From Gelidibacter gilvus (GTDB taxonomy: Bacteria; Bacteroidota; Bacteroidia; Flavobacteriales; Flavobacteriaceae): a stretch of 64,000 nucleotides of DNA. Below are positions 56,291 to 64,000 of the stretch, piece by piece. A program made the translations under genes and the position numbers. Location: the NCBI RefSeq assembly GCF_004115975.1, contig NZ_SDDZ01000005.1, forward strand, positions 225,134 through 289,133, read 5' to 3'. Below the pieces are notes generated by a model that had not been told where the DNA came from, did not search any database, and saw nothing but the letters and a program-made list of their open reading frames with translations. Numbering within the stretch: position 1 is the stretch's first letter; every line of letters begins with the position of its first letter.

Positions 56291-56935
56291 TTACTGATCT
56301 AGATTTAACATTTCTTCCATCGCAATAGAGGCGTGGGCATAAGCTGCACCAGCACGCATTTCAGCAGCGACCCAAATGGCTTCCATCATTTGTTCATTAG
56401 TAGCGCCTTTCAATTTTGCGGTTTTAGTGTGGCCTTTTATACAATTCGCACATTGCGTGACATGTGAAACTCCCAAAGCAATCAGCTGCTTTGTTTTTTC
56501 GTCAAGAGCACCTGCAGTAAATACAGCATTACTGAAAGGTCGCCACGCCTCCACCTGTTTCGGAGCCAGATCTGCTTTTTTCCTAGCCATTTCTGGAGTC
56601 GAAGTTGGATATAGTCCTGCTTCGGCGTTGCCTTCCATGGCGTCTACGGCAATACTCGCATGTGTGTATGCTCCACTTGCCCTGCCTGCAGCGGCTACCC
56701 AAATAGCTTCCATGATTTCCTCTTTGGTGGCGCCTTTACGCATGGCTTGCGGGGTATGCGCTTTAATGCAATACGGACATTGCGTAACGTGTGCCACGGC
56801 AACCGCAATTAATTGTTTCGTTTTTTCATCCAAAGCACCGGCCTCAAAAACCGTTTTGCTGAAATTCCGCCAGGCTTCTATTTGTTTAGGTGCTAAATCT
56901 GCTTTTTTATGGGCTAACTCTGTTGCATTGCTCAT
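56291..56935 (-). CDS. Tandem carboxymuconolactone decarboxylase-like protein
   Basis: Protein of 214 residues made of two similar AhpD-type domains (about 8-105 and 116-210). Each has AxKxADLAPKQxEAWRxFS, a CxxC motif (CPYCIKAHT and CANCIKGHT), and an MEAIWVAAxxRAxxAYxHASIA segment, which points to an internal duplication. The family acts in peroxide or electrophile breakdown and can be an alkyl hydroperoxide reductase partner. It lies 25 bp downstream of the OsmC-type gene. Confidence 0.92.
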   Translation of the reverse strand: MSNATELAHKKADLAPKQIEAWRNFSKTVFEAGALDEKTKQLIAVAVAHVTQCPYCIKAHTPQAMRKGATKEEIMEAIWVAAAGRASGAYTHASIAVDAMEGNAEAGLYPTSTPEMARKKADLAPKQVEAWRPFSNAVFTAGALDEKTKQLIALGVSHVTQCANCIKGHTKTAKLKGATNEQMMEAIWVAAEMRAGAAYAHASIAMEEMLNLDQ

Positions 56936-56960
56936 TCTCTAATGTATTAGTAGTGTTAAA

Positions 56961-57377
56961 CTATTGAAGTTGTGCATCCATGGTGATCTTTAAACTCAGG
57001 GCTTTGCTCACCGGGCAATTGTCTTTGGCGGCATTGGCACATTCCATGAATTTATCCTGTTTGATATTCGGAATTTTGGCTTTGAGCGTTAAATGAGATT
57101 CGGTAAGTTCTAATTTATCAGCATCCATGGTCACTACTGAAGACACGTCAAGCGCGTCTGGCGTATAGCCTTCTTTTCCTAAAATAAGACTTAAAGCCAT
57201 CGCAAAGCATCCCGCATGAGCGGCTGCAAGTAATTCGTCTGGATTAGTACTCTTGCCATCTCCAAATCTGGAATTGAAACAATATTGTGCCTTATCCAAT
57301 ACCTTGCTTTGAGTGGTTATTTTTCCTTCTCCTTCTTTTAAAGAGCCGTTCCATACGGCATTAGCGGTCCGTTTCAT
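56961..57377 (-). CDS. OsmC/Ohr-family peroxidase
   Basis: Small peroxidase of 138 residues of the OsmC branch, with the two reactive cysteines in AAAHAGCFAMALS and DNCPVSKAL. It should detoxify organic hydroperoxides using thiols. It is followed by the tandem AhpD-like gene, forming a small oxidative-stress unit. Confidence 0.92.
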   Translation of the reverse strand: MKRTANAVWNGSLKEGEGKITTQSKVLDKAQYCFNSRFGDGKSTNPDELLAAAHAGCFAMALSLILGKEGYTPDALDVSSVVTMDADKLELTESHLTLKAKIPNIKQDKFMECANAAKDNCPVSKALSLKITMDAQLQ

Positions 57378-57513
57378 GATATTTAATTTTTATTGTTTAT
57401 TCTTATTCTTTATTTTCTGCCTGTCAAAAGGGAGGCTTATTCCTTTTTTATGTCCTCTAATTCTCGCAGGTTATTCTGTCTTGATTCTTGGTTCTTGATT
57501 CTATGTTCTATTA

Positions 57514-57858
57514 TTATGACCCCTTAACCACATCTTCCACACGCTGGGCACTATCGCCTTTGTTTAAGCTCAATCTAACGATGCTATCCTTAACTGCCGT
57601 TAGATCATGAGGCACGCCACCGCTAAGTGAAATCAAATCGCCTCTATTCAAGGTGTGTACTTCTCCGTTAACGCCAAAATCAATACAACCTTCAAAAATC
57701 TCAACCACGATGGCAAAGGGCGTTTTGTGCTCTTTCATGACTTGGTCTTTCTTAAAAGCGATCCTAATTTCCTTGCCGTTTTCTGTATCTAACAACACTT
57801 GAATGGTTGGTCGCGTTTCGTGGTATTGAATGTTGTTTATTAATGATGCTGTTTTCAT
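57514..57858 (-). CDS. Small cupin-domain protein
   Basis: Single-domain cupin of 114 residues with the second-motif-like NRGDLISLSGGVPHDLTAV and an acidic EIFEGCIDFGVNGEV. One likely metal-binding His is seen; the first cupin motif is weak. The function is not known. It stands alone between AT-rich gaps that contain low-complexity TTTGTTTG runs and a TCTTGATTCTTGG repeat at 57479-57496. Confidence 0.75.
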   Translation of the reverse strand: MKTASLINNIQYHETRPTIQVLLDTENGKEIRIAFKKDQVMKEHKTPFAIVVEIFEGCIDFGVNGEVHTLNRGDLISLSGGVPHDLTAVKDSIVRLSLNKGDSAQRVEDVVKGS

Positions 57859-58090
57859 ATGTGGTTTTTTTGTTTGTAGTTTTTTGTTTGTGGTTTCTTG
57901 TTTCTCGTTTTATGCTTACTAATTATTACGGGAGTGTTCTATTTAAAATATTAATTCTGAACTCTGAACTCCTACGGTAAAGTTACATTTATTTTTAAGT
58001 AGGACAAAACTATCCGAATTAAAGTTTTCTTAAAAGATATCGCTATTTTAGTCAATAAAACAATTTAAATCCATCGATTATTTCGTGGCA

Positions 58091-58480
58091 TTACAACAGC
58101 GGTCTCGAACCAGTTTGTTGGTATCTGTCGATTTTGAATTGAAATATTTCGGCCATTTTTGAAGCACGCCATTTGGCTTCTTCTGCTTTTTCACCTTCAA
58201 AATTTTCATGGATGGTGTTAAAAAACAGTTCCAACCAGCGGTCAAAATGCGCTTTTGTTACCGGCAGGTTTGCGTGTGGCGGAAAGGGACTGCCCGTATA
58301 GGTATGTTCGCCCAGTAAAACAGTTTGCCAAAACGTGTACATTATTTCCAGATGTTCTGGCCATCGGTCTTGAATCACTCGATTAAAAATTGGCGCAAGC
58401 AATGCATCTTGCCGCACTTTGTCGTAGAAAGAATCTACCAAAATTTTTATGTCATCAAGGTGTAAAATAGCGTTCTCCAT
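58091..58480 (-). CDS. Group III truncated hemoglobin
   Basis: Heme protein of 129 residues of the trHb3 type. Family features are the FYDKVRQDALLAPIFN segment, WPEHLEIMYTFWQTVLLG, FPPHANLPVTKAHFDRWLELF (with the proximal His in KAHFDRW) and a C-terminal helix. It may bind oxygen or nitric oxide. It lies 2 bp downstream of a membrane-anchored protein gene and is the last gene of the oxidase cluster, a context that suggests protection or oxygen supply for the oxidase. Confidence 0.92.
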   Translation of the reverse strand: MENAILHLDDIKILVDSFYDKVRQDALLAPIFNRVIQDRWPEHLEIMYTFWQTVLLGEHTYTGSPFPPHANLPVTKAHFDRWLELFFNTIHENFEGEKAEEAKWRASKMAEIFQFKIDRYQQTGSRPLL

Positions 58481-58482
58481 CC

Positions 58483-58905
58483 CTAAACGAACGATTTATA
58501 AAGATCCGCATTCCAGTACATAATCAGATAAAACAAACCAAAAGCAAAAACGATGATCAAAAGCGCCCATACCCAAGCAGGTATCGCTTTTGGCGTTTCC
58601 GAACCACGAATGATAAAAAATTCGGAGGTCTCACTGCCATAGGCATTTATCGTAATGGGTATTTGAGCGTCTACAGTTTCGTTCTCCTTTAATCCCAAAA
58701 CTGAGATTTCCGGCCCATTTCGCACTATAAAAGGAATTTCACGAACGCCCTCCACATTATTCGAGGATTTTGCAACGATCTTTAACGTATGTTTTCCATC
58801 GGGGATTTTGGTCGTATCCAATACAATTTTCACCGGTGGCGCAAATGATGCGAACGGTTTCGGATCGTCGTCCAAAAAAACGGTGATGTTCCTGTTGTCT
58901 TCCAT
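58483..58905 (-). CDS. Membrane-anchored Ig-like protein of oxidase cluster
   Basis: Small protein (about 140 residues from the ATG at 58905; the open frame starts earlier at a TTG, 58932, which overlaps the upstream gene). It has an extracytoplasmic-looking beta-rich region (NITVFLDDDPKPFASFAPP, then HTLKIVAKSSNNVEGVREI) and a C-terminal membrane helix (AWVWALLIIVFAFGLFYLIMYW). No known family is recognised with certainty; similar genes accompany cbb3-type oxidases in related bacteria by my recollection. Its position between a small CxxC membrane protein and a globin suggests an accessory or assembly role. Confidence 0.6.
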   Translation of the reverse strand: MEDNRNITVFLDDDPKPFASFAPPVKIVLDTTKIPDGKHTLKIVAKSSNNVEGVREIPFIVRNGPEISVLGLKENETVDAQIPITINAYGSETSEFFIIRGSETPKAIPAWVWALLIIVFAFGLFYLIMYWNADLYKSFV

Positions 58906-58909
58906 AATC

Positions 58910-59179
58910 TTAAAATCCTTCGTTTCTAACAATGTTCTTTATATGATCAGGATTATTTTCTTTCGGGTTGATAAGATATTTAATGCTGTAGAAAAGCGTA
59001 AACGCAACAATAATTACAGCGCCCCAAATAATGTAATAATCCAAATCTCCCGATGGTCCGGTGCCATGGGTAATGTTCTCAAATCCCTTGGGCTGATTCT
59101 CCTTGCAAAGATCGCAAGCGAATGTGATAAACTGTCCCAAGAAAAACAGCCAAGTAAATAATAAAAATCTCTTTTTCAT
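58910..59179 (-). CDS. Small CxxC membrane protein of oxidase cluster
   Basis: Protein of 89 residues with a signal peptide, a CDLC motif soon after it, and one central membrane helix (YYIIWGAVIIVAFTLFYSIKYLI). Function unknown; the CxxC near the membrane could bind copper or heme, or form a disulfide. It lies 3 bp downstream of the cytochrome c subunit gene and is probably an accessory subunit of the variant cbb3 oxidase. Confidence 0.6.
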   Translation of the reverse strand: MKKRFLLFTWLFFLGQFITFACDLCKENQPKGFENITHGTGPSGDLDYYIIWGAVIIVAFTLFYSIKYLINPKENNPDHIKNIVRNEGF

Positions 59180-59182
59180 CGC

Positions 59183-60190
59183 TTATTTATTTAGTTCCAT
59201 TTCAACATATTGTCTCACTTTTGCCACATCGTCTTCCGTGACCGGAGCCGCATCATTACCCCAACTACTTCGTTCATGGGTGAGGATGGCTGCAATTTCT
59301 GCATCGGTAAGTTGGTCGCCAAAGGGTGGCATAACGCCATAATCCGTACGTGCATTATACCCTTGTATGACAATCTTAATGAGTGTTTCCGTATTGTCAT
59401 CGTTCACAATTGAGCTTCCAACCAAAGACGGAAAGGCGCCAACAATACCATTTCCCGTATCTTGATGGCAGGCCGCGCAAACTTGAGAATATAGTTTTGC
59501 ACCATCCAAGGATTGCGCTCCACCTTCCGTTCTTGCCGCCTGGATTTTTTTCAACGCAGGAATAAAATCATTTATATCACCACTTGGCATATCGGTTTGC
59601 TTGAGGTATTTTAAATAATCAACCAAACGCAAAGCATCATAAGAGGCTATTATTTTTTTACCCGGTTTATTGAAATACTGTTTAGGAACAGCGACCACCT
59701 TAGCATCTTTTGGCATATAAGCGCTATCCACTTCTCTAAAAAGCCATGGATAGGATGGCATGACCGATGCCGGAACCACTGCTCTTGGATTGAACAAATG
59801 CAGTAAATGCCAATCTTCGCTAGGTTGACGTTTCCCAATATTGGTAAGGTCCGGTCCTGTACGTTCACTTCCTAAAATTGATGGCGATTGCCTCCAAACA
59901 TCCATCCGTTTTTTACTATAAAAATAGTCGGACGGAATTGAGGGTCGATCGCCCCATACCTTGTCCATTTCAATATTACGCACCTGTTGGGTGTGGCAAG
60001 CCATACAGTTTTCAGCAACATAAACGTGAAGTCCTTCCCGTTCGTTGGCCGTCAATGGTTGCTCATCGGGAATTGGTTCTGTACCCTGCATCTGAAACGC
60101 TGGCAATATGGCGATAAGAATACTTAAGGCAATAAACACACCGCCCGCCGTAAGCACTAAGTTTTTATGTTCTTTATGAAAATTAAGCAT
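59183..60190 (-). CDS. cbb3-type oxidase CcoO/cytochrome c subunit
   Basis: Membrane-bound di-heme protein of 335 residues. An N-terminal helix (about 10-30) is followed by a CcoO-like domain with heme motif CMACHTQQVRN and a second cytochrome c domain with CAACHQDTGNG; axial Met candidates include MPSYPW and MPPFGDQL. The second domain resembles part of CcoP, so this protein merges CcoO and CcoP roles in one chain. It follows the CcoN gene at 13 bp and should pass electrons to the heme-copper centre. Confidence 0.9.
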   Translation of the reverse strand: MLNFHKEHKNLVLTAGGVFIALSILIAILPAFQMQGTEPIPDEQPLTANEREGLHVYVAENCMACHTQQVRNIEMDKVWGDRPSIPSDYFYSKKRMDVWRQSPSILGSERTGPDLTNIGKRQPSEDWHLLHLFNPRAVVPASVMPSYPWLFREVDSAYMPKDAKVVAVPKQYFNKPGKKIIASYDALRLVDYLKYLKQTDMPSGDINDFIPALKKIQAARTEGGAQSLDGAKLYSQVCAACHQDTGNGIVGAFPSLVGSSIVNDDNTETLIKIVIQGYNARTDYGVMPPFGDQLTDAEIAAILTHERSSWGNDAAPVTEDDVAKVRQYVEMELNK

Positions 60191-60203
60191 GTTATACGTT
60201 TTA

Positions 60204-62003
60204 TTAAACAGTTATTTCTTCTACTTTTTGTGTTACAGACGGTTTTTTGGTATAGCCTTTTACCATATAGTAAAAATTATAAGCGAATACCAAATGGGAC
60301 ACAAACATGAGCGACCCACCAACGGCACGCCAGACCCAATAAGGTTTCATTAGGATGACCGACTCAATAAATGGTTCCCCATCGATCCAACTTAAACCCT
60401 TGAAGGTTCCTCCGGCCATAAGTGACATCATATAGGCAAAAAGACCGATAAATGCGAGCCAAAAATGGGCACCGACAAATACCTGTGCGGGTTCCCTTCC
60501 GGTCAATTTTGGTAAGATGGCATAAATACAAGCCCACAAGAAAAAAGCAATAATGCCGTACATGGTCATGTGGGAATGGGCCACGTTAAAATCGGTAAAG
60601 TGCCAGACAAAATTGGTGAATCGGAAGGCCTGTACACTTCCTTGCATAGAGCCTACAAAGTAGAATATGGTCCCCACCAAAAAGAAGGGCAACACATAAC
60701 TTTTTGAGATATGGCTCCAACTTCCTTTCATGGTCATTAAAAAGTTGGTAGTTCCTGCCACAACCGGAATTACCATTCCTGCACTAAACACAATGGCAAT
60801 GGTTTGTAACCACCACGGCAAAGGACTGAACACAAAGTGATGGGTCCCAATCATGGTATAGAAAAGCATCTGGGTCCAAAACGCCAAAACACCTAAAGAA
60901 TAGGAATAAATAGGCTTGTTCAAAGCCGATGGCAAGTAATAATAAATCAAACCTAATGTAAACGTCATAAACCACATCCCAACACCTTGGTGCATATAAT
61001 AGCCTTGGATGACAGTTTCGCCCAACCCATCTTGATAAAATGGTAAATAGCCAATGGTGGCCAAAACAATGGTCCAGATAAGCGCTGCCAGTATAAACCA
61101 ATTGGAGATGTATATTTCTGATATTTTTCGTGTGGCGACGGTTTTATAGAAATTATAAAAGGTGATTATTAAGCCAATGGCAAACAGCAACATCACCGGC
61201 CAGATATACTCTCTATATTCACCGCCACCGTTATTGATACCTGCCATCAGAAATAAACTTCCCAATAGCACAGTAAGATTGATAAGTCGCCAGCCGTACC
61301 ACGCCCAATTATAATTGTATATTTTATTGTTTGAAGTCCGGGCAATCACGAAATAACCAAGACCGATCATCGCTAGAGATGACCATCCCCAAAACACCAT
61401 GTTGGTGTGGACGGGACGCAAACGACCAAAACTTAACCAAGATTGGTGGTCCATTTCAGGCCAAAGGAACTTCATTCCTAAGTACTGCCCGATCAAAGTG
61501 CCCAGCACGAGCCAGAAAGCCGCTGCTCCAATATAATAAATGACTATTTTCTTTAATTCTTGAGGTGTTTCAAGACTTAGCGAAGTCTTTTTCTTTTCAT
61601 CAAAAAACGCATTGTTCGGATCCTTTTCCACACGCTGGATCAAACCTTTGTCATCAATGGCTGCATTGTCTCCAGATAGCTCGTTCCCTTTTAACTTATA
61701 GGTTAAGGCCGCCTTACGTTTTTCAAGGATGGCATCAATATCTGCCCCATCCATCGCTACCAATTCATCATCAAAAGCCATTCGGTTTTTATCGAGTTGA
61801 CGACGTTTCATCGTATCGATATAGCCATTTAATTTTATGAATAATATGATGATGGCAACAATCATCACAATGGCTATCAAGATGAAAGTCCCAATAATTC
61901 CGGGACTGGAAAGCCAATTATCTGTGGTGATCTTCTCTTGGGCACTTATTAAATTTGGGATTGCCATTAAAAACAACAAGATTCCTATCTTACAATTTTT
62001 CAT
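60204..62003 (-). CDS. cbb3-type oxidase subunit I (CcoN) with N-terminal extension
   Basis: Heme-copper oxidase of 599 residues, longer than the usual CcoN (about 470-480). The extra 130-150 N-terminal residues comprise a signal-like segment, a membrane helix (IIGTFILIAIVMIVAIIILF) and a charged region. The catalytic core keeps the heme and copper ligands: VHTNMVFWGWSS, HQGVGMWF, IGTHHF and AHSHMTMYG. The cross-link Tyr of cbb3 oxidases is expected in KPIYSYSLG, as in CcoN, so this looks like an oxygen reductase rather than a NO reductase. Canonical CcoQ, CcoP and CcoS genes are absent downstream; the next gene is the di-heme CcoO-like subunit. Confidence 0.9.
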   Translation of the reverse strand: MKNCKIGILLFLMAIPNLISAQEKITTDNWLSSPGIIGTFILIAIVMIVAIIILFIKLNGYIDTMKRRQLDKNRMAFDDELVAMDGADIDAILEKRKAALTYKLKGNELSGDNAAIDDKGLIQRVEKDPNNAFFDEKKKTSLSLETPQELKKIVIYYIGAAAFWLVLGTLIGQYLGMKFLWPEMDHQSWLSFGRLRPVHTNMVFWGWSSLAMIGLGYFVIARTSNNKIYNYNWAWYGWRLINLTVLLGSLFLMAGINNGGGEYREYIWPVMLLFAIGLIITFYNFYKTVATRKISEIYISNWFILAALIWTIVLATIGYLPFYQDGLGETVIQGYYMHQGVGMWFMTFTLGLIYYYLPSALNKPIYSYSLGVLAFWTQMLFYTMIGTHHFVFSPLPWWLQTIAIVFSAGMVIPVVAGTTNFLMTMKGSWSHISKSYVLPFFLVGTIFYFVGSMQGSVQAFRFTNFVWHFTDFNVAHSHMTMYGIIAFFLWACIYAILPKLTGREPAQVFVGAHFWLAFIGLFAYMMSLMAGGTFKGLSWIDGEPFIESVILMKPYWVWRAVGGSLMFVSHLVFAYNFYYMVKGYTKKPSVTQKVEEITV

Positions 62004-63051
62004 AAAGTTTTATTTATTGCTTTTTTATCATTTAATAGTTCAACCGTTCAAAATGTCCACCTCCCAAAAGAAGAATTGCCAATTAAACAGCAAGATCATC
62101 CTGAATTCATATTGGTTCGACCTTCGGCACGCAAAGCCAAGACCTAACAGCCAAGGCTCATGATGAACCGGACCGACTGCAAACACACAAAGCCGCGGCC
62201 ATATGCATGCGCATGAGGAGAAATCAATATTAATAAGTATTATATTTTACCTTCTACCAGGCGTTTCTTGCCTTTGGAAAAGGTATATTTAAGAGGCTAC
62301 TCCGCCATCTTAAACATGAAGGTCATTTTACGCAAAACAACCATAAAGGATTCCATGGTTGTCTGCAATTTTTGCAGATTTAAATATCATTCTGAAATGC
62401 GAATGCTAGCACTTCATTTTACCCAGTGGCAAGTCAACAAATTTATCTACATAATTTTATACAAATATACGTGCGGAATTCATATCAGACAAATTTATCC
62501 GATATTAAATAAAGATTTTTATATTTCCAGTTATTCCCAATATAATCTCCAACCGAACCAAGCATAACACAAGCACGACTTAAGAAGAATTTGAAAGTTA
62601 AAAAAGACTGCCCAGCAATGATGTCTTGATGTAATCACTTTTTAAATAGAAAAACAGCCTATTATTTGTCATCACTATATCTCTGTAGAGATATGCTATT
62701 TAAGATCAAATAACCGTAAATCTAGAAGTAACCACCATAAATATTCATGGTTTTGAAGAAGAATTAAACAGTAATATTACCTTTCAAAATAAACCCTTAT
62801 GGATTGTAAATCCATGGTTTAATATTGGCAGATTGAAAGTCTCCTTCGTGAAACAACTGGTAAAGAATATCAAAAAAACACAAAATTATTCTTGTACCTG
62901 CCTGGACGGACGTGCAGGTTCGTGACTAAAACATTTATAGAAACTAGCAGCCACAATGAAATTGATCCATTTTAACCTTTAAATAGATACTAAATCTAAC
63001 GAACCTACTTCAAAAAAAAAAGCCCCTCTAAAAAGAGAAGCTTCAGTTTCT
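62004..63051. other. Gene-free region upstream of the oxidase operon
   Basis: No convincing gene was found. It contains a perfect inverted repeat ATATCTCT-GT-AGAGATAT at 62677-62694, a short ATGGATT/AATCCAT hairpin near 62800 and an ACCTGCC/GTGCAGGT motif near 62895. A roughly 70-codon frame at about 62710-62930 lacks an ATG and matches nothing recognised. The promoter of the oxidase operon should lie just after 62003. Confidence 0.5.
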
Positions 63052-64000
63052 GTACAGGTGGGGAGGCTCCCTTCGACCTAGCTCAGGGTAAACTTCTCGT
63101 CTCCCCAGTACGGATCATAACATATGTCCACAAAAAAAGCCTCAACATTTGTTGAAGCTTCTTTAATCTGTACAGGTGGGGAGACTCCCTTCGACCTAGC
63201 TCAGGGTAAACTTCTCGTCTCCCCAAAGCTATTATATAACGCTTTTGCATAAAAAAAGCCTCAACATTTGTTGAAGCTTCTTTAATCTGTACAGGTGGGG
63301 AGACTCCCTTCGACCTAGCTCAGGGTAAACTTCTCGTCTCCCCAAAGCTATTATATAACGCTTTTGCATAAAAAAAGCCTCAACATTTGTTGAAGCTTCT
63401 TTAATCTGTACAGGTGGGGAGACTCCCTTCGACCTAGCTCAGGGTAAACTTCTCGTCTCCCCAAAGCTATTATATAACGCTTTTGCATAAAAAAAGCCTC
63501 AACATTTGTTGAAGCTTCTTTAATCTGTACAGGTGGGGAGACTCCCTTCGACCTAGCTCAGGGTAAACTTCTCGTCTCCCCAAAGCTATTATATAACGCT
63601 TTTGCATAAAAAAAGCCTCAACATTTGTTGAAGCTTCTTTAATCTGTACAGGTGGGGAGACTCCCTTCGACCTAGCTCAGGGTAAACTTCTCGTCTCCCC
63701 AAAGCTATTATATAACGCTTTTGCATAAAAAAAGCCTCATATTTATTGAAGCTTATTTAATCTGTACAGGTGGGGAGACTCCCTTCGACCTAGCTCAGGG
63801 TAAACTTCTCGTCTCCCCAAAGCTATTATATAACGCTTTTGCATAAAAAAAGCCTCATATTTATTGAAGCTTATTTAATCTGTACAGGTGGGGAGACTCC
63901 CTTCGACCTAGCTCAGGGTAAACTTCTCGTCTCCCCAAAGCTATTATATAACGCTTTTGCATAAAAAAAGCCTCATATTTATTGAAGCTTATTTAATCTG
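63052..64000. repeat. Homogeneous tandem array, 118-119 bp unit
   Basis: Units begin at GTACAGG positions 63052, 63170, 63289, 63408, 63527, 63646, 63764 and 63882, and the array runs off the right edge. Each holds a GGGGAGAC/GTCTCCCC hairpin enclosing CCTTCGACCTAGCTCAGGG, then CCAAAGCTATTATATAACGC, then an AAAAAAAGCCTCAAC/GTTGAAGCTTCTTT terminator-like hairpin. The middle units are virtually identical, and the last three share a variant CTCATATTTATTGAAGC, so copies spread in blocks. The first unit differs most. Confidence 0.9.

Noticed and set aside
60204..62003. Nitric oxide reductase instead of cbb3 oxidase
   Set aside because: The copper ligands and the Tyr-containing KPIYSYSLG segment match CcoN; the glutamates typical of NorB were not seen.
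62710..62930. About 70-codon open frame upstream of the terminal array
   Set aside because: No ATG start, no recognised domain, and it spans a hairpin repeat; it could be a remnant but cannot be supported.
63052..64000. Integron attC array or CRISPR array in the terminal repeats
   Set aside because: No 7-base RYYYAAC/GTTRRRY pairs, no gene cassettes or unique spacers between units; units are head-to-tail and nearly identical.

Overview
The window looks like a chromosome segment of a marine or host-associated member of the Flavobacteriia (Bacteroidota). The reasons are AT-rich DNA, two SusC/SusD pairs, many SusD-type lipoproteins, TAnnTTTG-like promoter boxes and hairpin-rich intergenic repeats. 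Nearly all genes lie on the minus strand; only a LytS/LytTR-type two-component pair and a GntR regulator lie on the plus strand. No tRNA, rRNA, CRISPR array, integrase or intact insertion sequence was seen.

Region 1 (about 1-24.9 kb) is a large N-glycan degradation locus. It encodes GH2 beta-galactosidase (cut by the left edge), a PNGase F-like amidase, four GH92 alpha-mannosidases, GH29 alpha-fucosidase, GH20 beta-hexosaminidase, aspartylglucosaminidase, a family-10-like hydrolase, GH18, a CBM9-like protein, GH130 and a sodium/solute symporter. Together these could release an N-glycan from protein, trim it from both ends and import the Man-GlcNAc core for cytoplasmic phosphorolysis. A divergent LytS-type kinase and LytTR regulator (25.1-26.9 kb) probably control it, in place of the hybrid two-component regulators common in Bacteroides.

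Region 2 (27.6-51.7 kb) handles sialylated glycans. It has two susCD pairs, GH33 sialidase, two sialate O-acetylesterase modules, GH20, GH27, N-acetylneuraminate lyase, a NanQ/YhcH-type protein, N-acylglucosamine 2-epimerase, a creatininase-family protein, an LrgAB pair and a GntR/FadR regulator. A near-identical 17-bp palindrome lies upstream of the regulator/epimerase pair and of the second susC, which suggests one sialic acid regulon. The most striking single feature is at 34,085-34,094: the GH20 reading frame passes over a run of nine A residues (in-frame A AAA AAG) and stops shortly after, while the -1 frame continues seamlessly into the O-acetylesterase. This is either a -1 frameshifted GH20-esterase fusion or a recent single-base lesion or sequencing error.

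Region 3 (52.0-62.0 kb) is unrelated to glycans: an SDR, AhpD-type proteins, two cupredoxins, a DUF4142 protein, ferredoxin, OsmC, cupin, a truncated globin and a variant cbb3-type oxidase cluster whose CcoN carries a long N-terminal extension. The last kilobase is a highly homogeneous tandem array of 118-119 bp units that runs off the right edge. Several families of intergenic hairpin repeats are scattered through the glycan loci, and related tandem arrays sit directly downstream of both susCD terminators.
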